Assembly (NCBI RefSeq): GCF_002285415.1
Contig: NZ_NSBU01000005.1
Location: forward strand, 308,335-372,334
DNA from: Actibacterium pelagium
GTDB taxonomy: Bacteria; Pseudomonadota; Alphaproteobacteria; Rhodobacterales; Rhodobacteraceae
Direction of reading: 5' to 3'
Length of the DNA stretch: 64,000 bases
The notes beneath the pieces were generated by a model, which did not search any database, had not been told where the DNA came from, and worked only from the letters and a program-made list of their open reading frames with translations. The first letter of the stretch is position 1. Every line of letters starts with the position of its first letter. This document shows positions 60,319 to 64,000 of the stretch, piece by piece. Position numbers and translations under genes: made by a program.

Positions 60319-60894
60319 GTGTCTTTTTACAAAAGTGACACAATTTTCCTTGTTGCATTGGGGGCGAACGTAGCGTCAACCGCCGGTACCCCGCTGGAAA
60401 CGCTGCAAGAAGCTCTTCGTTTGCTGGTGAACGATTCGGTCCAAATTAAGAAGGTTAGCCGGTTTTTCGCGACCCCTTGCGTGCCCGCTGGGTCCGGGCC
60501 TGACTATGTTAACGCTGCTGCGATATTACGCGCACAGATGACACCCGCTCAGATTTTGGCGCACCTGCACGGTGTCGAGGATCAGTTGGGCCGTGTGCGT
60601 GAAACCCGTTGGGGGGCGCGGGGGATCGACTTGGATCTGCTGGCTTGTGATCAAATTATTCTGCCCGATCCGCAGACCCTGCGCCAATGGATAGACCTGC
60701 CTTTCGAGGATCAGATGAAGGACGCCCCAACCGAACTTTTGTTGCCGCACCCTCGCCTTCAGGACCGGGGATTCGTTTTGCTGCCGCTGGCCGAAATTGC
60801 CCCAGAGTGGTGTCATCCGTTGCTGGGGAAGACCGTAACCCAGATGTTGGCCGCCCTTCCGCCTGCAGAAACCGCCGAAATCACGGTAATCTGA
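60319..60894 (+). CDS. folK: 2-amino-4-hydroxy-6-hydroxymethyldihydropteridine pyrophosphokinase
   Basis: A 191-residue kinase of folate synthesis that transfers pyrophosphate from ATP to hydroxymethyl-dihydropterin. Marks are FLVALGANVAS near the start, SRFFATPCVPAGSGPDYVNAA and the signature RVRETRWGARGIDLDLL, then LPHPRLQDRGFVLLPLAEIAP. GTG start at 60319 with GCGGAG upstream. It lies before rpoZ and rsh, as in other Rhodobacterales. Confidence 0.92.
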   Translation: MSFYKSDTIFLVALGANVASTAGTPLETLQEALRLLVNDSVQIKKVSRFFATPCVPAGSGPDYVNAAAILRAQMTPAQILAHLHGVEDQLGRVRETRWGARGIDLDLLACDQIILPDPQTLRQWIDLPFEDQMKDAPTELLLPHPRLQDRGFVLLPLAEIAPEWCHPLLGKTVTQMLAALPPAETAEITVI

Positions 60895-60982
60895 CCCGAT
60901 TTTCAACCGCATCGCTCTTGTCAAGGCGAACGGCAGCCTTTAGGTAGGCTTTTCTAGTTTTCCACATGGATTGGAGTCCCTC

Positions 60983-61333
60983 ATGGCCCGCGTGACGGTT
61001 GAAGATTGCGTTGACAAGGTTCCGAACCGGTTTGAGCTTGTAATGCTCGCCGCGCATCGTGCGCGTGAAATCTCGGCAGGCGAAGCCCTGACCGTGGATC
61101 GCGACAACGACAAAAACCCCGTTGTGTCCCTGCGTGAGATTGCGGAAGAAACCCAATCTGCCGACGATCTGCGCGAGCGCATGATCGAAAGCCTGCAGAC
61201 CCAGATCGAGGTCGACGAGCCGGAAGAAGATTCGATGGCTCTGCTGATGGGCAGCGACAACGACAAGCCCGAGGACGACATGTCCGAAGAGAACCTGCTG
61301 CGCGCCTTGATGGAAGCACAGGGTCAGAAGTAA
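60983..61333 (+). CDS. rpoZ: RNA polymerase omega subunit
   Basis: A 116-residue omega subunit that helps assemble RNA polymerase and, in Proteobacteria, forms one ppGpp site. [34 protein letters not shown] is diagnostic, with the acidic C-terminal tail common in Alphaproteobacteria. TTGGAG lies 7 nt before the ATG. It is 34 bp upstream of rsh, so the ppGpp enzyme and its polymerase target are co-transcribed. Confidence 0.96.
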   Translation: MARVTVEDCVDKVPNRFELVMLAAHRAREISAGEALTVDRDNDKNPVVSLREIAEETQSADDLRERMIESLQTQIEVDEPEEDSMALLMGSDNDKPEDDMSEENLLRALMEAQGQK

Positions 61334-61367
61334 TCGGCGCTATGCGCCCACAGGATAAGCGGACCGG

Positions 61368-63491
61368 ATGGCCAAGATCGACGTCGAAGACCTGATCTCT
61401 CTGGTCCGCAACTACAACCCCAAGACAGACGAAGCCCTGATCCGCGAAGCCTATGCCTATGGCGAGGAGATGCACGAGGGTCAGTTCCGCCGGTCCGGGG
61501 AACCTTATTTCACACATCCCGTTGCCGTTGCCGCCATCCTGACCGAACAGCGTCTGGATGATGCGACCATTATCACGGCGCTTCTGCACGACACGATCGA
61601 AGACACAAAGGCCAGCTATTCCGAGGTGGCCCAGAAGTTCGGCACCGAAGTTGCTGAACTGGTCGATGGGGTCACCAAGCTGACCAACCTGCAATTGTCC
61701 TCGTCCGAGACCAAGCAGGCAGAGAACTTCCGCAAGCTTTTCATGGCCATGTCCAAGGACCTGCGGGTGATCTTGGTGAAACTGGCTGACCGTCTGCACA
61801 ATATGCGGACGATCAAGTCCATGAAGGACGAAAAGCAGGTCCAGAAAGCGCGCGAGACGATGGATATCTTTGCGCCGCTCGCGGGCCGCATGGGTATGCA
61901 GTGGATGCGGGAAGAGCTGGAAGATCTGGCCTTCCGCGTTCTGAACCCCGAAGGCCGCAGCTCTATCATCCGGCGCTTCATCACGTTGCAGCGGGAAACC
62001 GGCGACGTGGTGCATCAGATCACCAAAGACATCCGGACCGCTTTGGAAGCAGAGCAGATCAACGCCGATGTCTATGGCCGCGCCAAGAAACCCTATGGCA
62101 TCTGGCGCAAGATGCAGGAAAAGGATCAGGGCTTCTCGCGCCTGTCCGACATCTATGGATTCCGCGTCATTACCGGGTCCGAGGCCGATTGCTATCGTGT
62201 CCTTGGTGTCATCCACCAGCGTTGGCGCGCGGTGCCGGGGCGGTTCAAGGACTATATCAGCCAGCCGAAATCGAACGGCTATCGCTCGATCCACACCACC
62301 GTATCGGGGCGCGACGGCAAACGCGTAGAGATTCAGATCCGCACCCGTCAGATGCACGAAGTTGCTGAATCCGGCGTCGCGGCACATTGGTCCTATCGCG
62401 ATGGGATCCGGGCCGAAAACCCCTTTGCCGTTGATCCGGCCAAGTGGCTGGCCTCGTTGACAGAGCGGTTTGAAAATGCCGACGACCACGGTGAATTCCT
62501 CGAACACGTGAAGATGGAAATGTATTCCGACCAGGTCTTCTGCTTCACGCCGAAGGGGGATGTGGTCAAGCTGCCGAAGGGCGCAACGCCGCTGGACTAT
62601 GCCTATGCGATCCACACGCGGATCGGCGACAGCTGTGTCGGCGCTAAGGTCGACCACATCCGCGTGCCCCTTTGGACCCGCCTGCGCAACGGCCAGCATA
62701 TCGAGATCATCACCGCCGAGGGCCAGCGCCCGCAGCCAACATGGCTGGATATCGTGGTTACGGGTCGGGCCAAGGCCGCAATCCGCAAATCGCTGCGGGA
62801 AGAGGACCGGGAACGGTTTATCAAGCTTGGGCGTGAACTGGCCCGCGTGGCGTTCAACCATGTTGGCAAGAAATCCACTGACAAGGCGCTCAAGACCGCC
62901 GCCAAGCATTTCGGTCTGGCTGATGCGGATGAACTCTTGTCCCGTCTGGGCAGCGCCGAGCTGCGCGCGCGCGACGTGGTGACGACCATCTACCCCGAGG
63001 TTGCAGCCCTTGCGCCCGCCAATATCGACCCCAAAAGCGCTGTTATCGGCCTGTCGCCCGACCAGTCCTTTACCCGTGCGGGCTGTTGCCAGCCGGTTCC
63101 GGGAGAGCGGATCGTAGGCATCACATATCGCGGCGAAGGCGTTGTTGTTCATGCCATCGACTGCCCCAACCTTGCCAAGCTCGAAGACCAGCCAGACCGG
63201 TGGGTCGATCTGCATTGGCACAGCGGAACGCACCCGGCGATTCACACGGTCTCACTAGAGATCACTATCCGAAATGATGCCGGTGTACTGGGACATATCT
63301 GCACATTGATCGGAGAGCATAAAGCCAATATCTCCGACCTGCATTTCATGGACAAGAAGCCTGACTTTTACAAAATCATGCTGAATGTGGACTTGCGGGA
63401 CGTAGAGCACCTGCACATGGTCATGACCGCGCTGGAAGCGGAAAGTGACGTCGCAGAGCTAGTCCGACACAGAGACGCCGAGCCCGAGTAG
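61368..63491 (+). CDS. rsh: Bifunctional (p)ppGpp synthetase/hydrolase
   Basis: A 707-residue RelA/SpoT homologue, the single long RSH enzyme typical of Alphaproteobacteria. The hydrolase HD domain is intact (His50 in YFTHPVAVA, His74-Asp75 in ALLHDTIEDT, and KLADRLHNMRTI). The synthetase shows YGIWRKMQEK, LSDIYGFRVIT and RFKDYISQPKSNGYRSIHTTV. TGS (VFCFTPKGDVVKLPKGATPLDYAYAIHT), a zinc-finger/RIS region (RAGCCQPVPGERIVG) and C-terminal ACT follow. It sets the stringent response. Confidence 0.97.
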   Translation: MAKIDVEDLISLVRNYNPKTDEALIREAYAYGEEMHEGQFRRSGEPYFTHPVAVAAILTEQRLDDATIITALLHDTIEDTKASYSEVAQKFGTEVAELVDGVTKLTNLQLSSSETKQAENFRKLFMAMSKDLRVILVKLADRLHNMRTIKSMKDEKQVQKARETMDIFAPLAGRMGMQWMREELEDLAFRVLNPEGRSSIIRRFITLQRETGDVVHQITKDIRTALEAEQINADVYGRAKKPYGIWRKMQEKDQGFSRLSDIYGFRVITGSEADCYRVLGVIHQRWRAVPGRFKDYISQPKSNGYRSIHTTVSGRDGKRVEIQIRTRQMHEVAESGVAAHWSYRDGIRAENPFAVDPAKWLASLTERFENADDHGEFLEHVKMEMYSDQVFCFTPKGDVVKLPKGATPLDYAYAIHTRIGDSCVGAKVDHIRVPLWTRLRNGQHIEIITAEGQRPQPTWLDIVVTGRAKAAIRKSLREEDRERFIKLGRELARVAFNHVGKKSTDKALKTAAKHFGLADADELLSRLGSAELRARDVVTTIYPEVAALAPANIDPKSAVIGLSPDQSFTRAGCCQPVPGERIVGITYRGEGVVVHAIDCPNLAKLEDQPDRWVDLHWHSGTHPAIHTVSLEITIRNDAGVLGHICTLIGEHKANISDLHFMDKKPDFYKIMLNVDLRDVEHLHMVMTALEAESDVAELVRHRDAEPE

Positions 63492-63512
63492 GGCCAAAAG
63501 GAGAATGACGTC

Positions 63513-64000
63513 TTGGTCTTCAAGCGTCGACATAAGCGCAGTTGGCTTCAGATCGTCGCTGACAGTCTCTATCCCAAAGGGGGATGGGGTCGCGCAGCTC
63601 TGTATATCCGCCACCGCCTGCATCGGCTTCCTGATACGCCCCACAAAATCGCCCGCGGAATCGGGGCAGGGGTGTTCACGACATTCACGCCATTCTACAC
63701 GCTGCATTTCTTCATCGCCGCAATCCTTGCGCGGATGATGAAAGGCAATGTGCTGGCGGCCCTTCTGGCGACCTTCTTCGGCAACCCGCTGACCTATATT
63801 CCGATCGGTGTGATCTCTTTGAAAACCGGTCATTTCCTGTTGGGAACAGAGTTCGACGAAGAGGTCGACAAATCTTTGGTCGACAAGTTCTTCGGGGCGG
63901 CCTCTGATTTCGTGACCAACCTTTGGGCGCTATTCACCGAGGCAGAAGCCGACTGGTCCCATCTCAGCCTGTTCTATGACGAGGTCTTCTTCCCCTACAT
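63513..64000 (+). CDS. DUF2062 membrane protein, 3' end missing
   Basis: The frame starts at TTG 63513, with AAGGAG about 10 nt upstream, and is open to the window end (162 codons). The product begins MVFKRRHKRSWLQIVADSLYPKGGW and has the DUF2062 core HKIARGIGAGVFTTFTPFYTLHFFIAAILARMMKGN with FGNPLTYIPIG. Family function is unknown; in Rhodobacterales it commonly lies between rsh and acpS. An ATG at 63505 is in another frame. Confidence 0.88.
   Translation, partial: MVFKRRHKRSWLQIVADSLYPKGGWGRAALYIRHRLHRLPDTPHKIARGIGAGVFTTFTPFYTLHFFIAAILARMMKGNVLAALLATFFGNPLTYIPIGVISLKTGHFLLGTEFDEEVDKSLVDKFFGAASDFVTNLWALFTEAEADWSHLSLFYDEVFFPY

Noticed and set aside
60981-63245. A 754-codon open frame antisense to rsh and rpoZ
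   Set aside because: It mirrors rpoZ and the rsh codons on the opposite strand; GC-rich third positions create such long shadows. The plus-strand genes have complete, recognisable domains.
1-64000. tRNA, rRNA, CRISPR, transposon, prophage or attachment sites
   Set aside because: All gaps over about 80 bp were read; no cloverleaf, regularly spaced repeats, transposase or integrase was found.

Overview
The window is chromosomal DNA of an alphaproteobacterium, most likely a marine Rhodobacterales (roseobacter-type) strain. It is GC-rich and densely packed, with many 1-11 nt gene overlaps. Gene neighbourhoods typical of that order are present: pccR/pccB/pccA/mcm, AI-2E-hda-ppk-ppx, def-def-fmt, folK-rpoZ-rsh-DUF2062, plus a Hint_2 protein. 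No rRNA, tRNA, CRISPR array, transposase or phage gene was seen.

Layout. 1-14 kb is housekeeping and metabolism: a partial FemAB-like acyltransferase, phhB, an MscS channel, a peroxiredoxin, a ferredoxin reductase, rsmD, a single-domain globin, trmO-dapA, a lytic transglycosylase, and the two halves of MnmC as separate divergent genes (mnmD and an FAD oxidase). 14-17.7 kb is smc. 17.7-23.0 kb looks accessory and is visibly more AT-rich. It holds a Hint_2 protein, a 28-residue microprotein ORF, an MltB-like transglycosylase, and four tandem genes for type IVb-pilin-like proteins sharing the core GAVTVDWVVLTAA. 23-29.4 kb has a MalY/PatB aminotransferase, a deformylase followed by a deformylase paralog lacking the catalytic Cys and Glu, fmt, two small membrane proteins, an SLC13 permease and YebC. 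29.4-31.8 kb has a divergent ArgP/ArgO-type pair and small genes.

31.9-43.2 kb is the methylmalonyl-CoA (propionate assimilation) locus: a PccR-type regulator, pccB, pccA and methylmalonyl-CoA mutase. TTTGCAAA-type boxes lie before both pccR and pccB. Small Rhodobacterales-type genes and a hairpin-rich 465 bp leader lie between pccB and pccA. Together these genes would turn propionyl-CoA into succinyl-CoA under acyl-CoA-responsive control.

43-52 kb carries a glyoxalase-like protein, a TerB/J-domain protein coupled to an EEP-family hydrolase, a secreted protein, and the polyphosphate/replication-control operon (AI-2E transporter, hdaA, ppk1, ppx). 52-60 kb has a fasciclin protein, proS, a flavocytochrome with a coupled 38-residue membrane microprotein, a glycerate kinase, and the operon ispH-methyltransferase-rnhA-TRIC-like channel. 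60-64 kb has a NYN-domain protein, folK, rpoZ, the (p)ppGpp synthetase/hydrolase rsh, and a DUF2062 gene cut by the window end.

The strongest candidates for undescribed biology are the pilin-like four-gene array, the inactive-looking deformylase, the two microproteins, and several palindromic or phased repeat elements in intergenic DNA.
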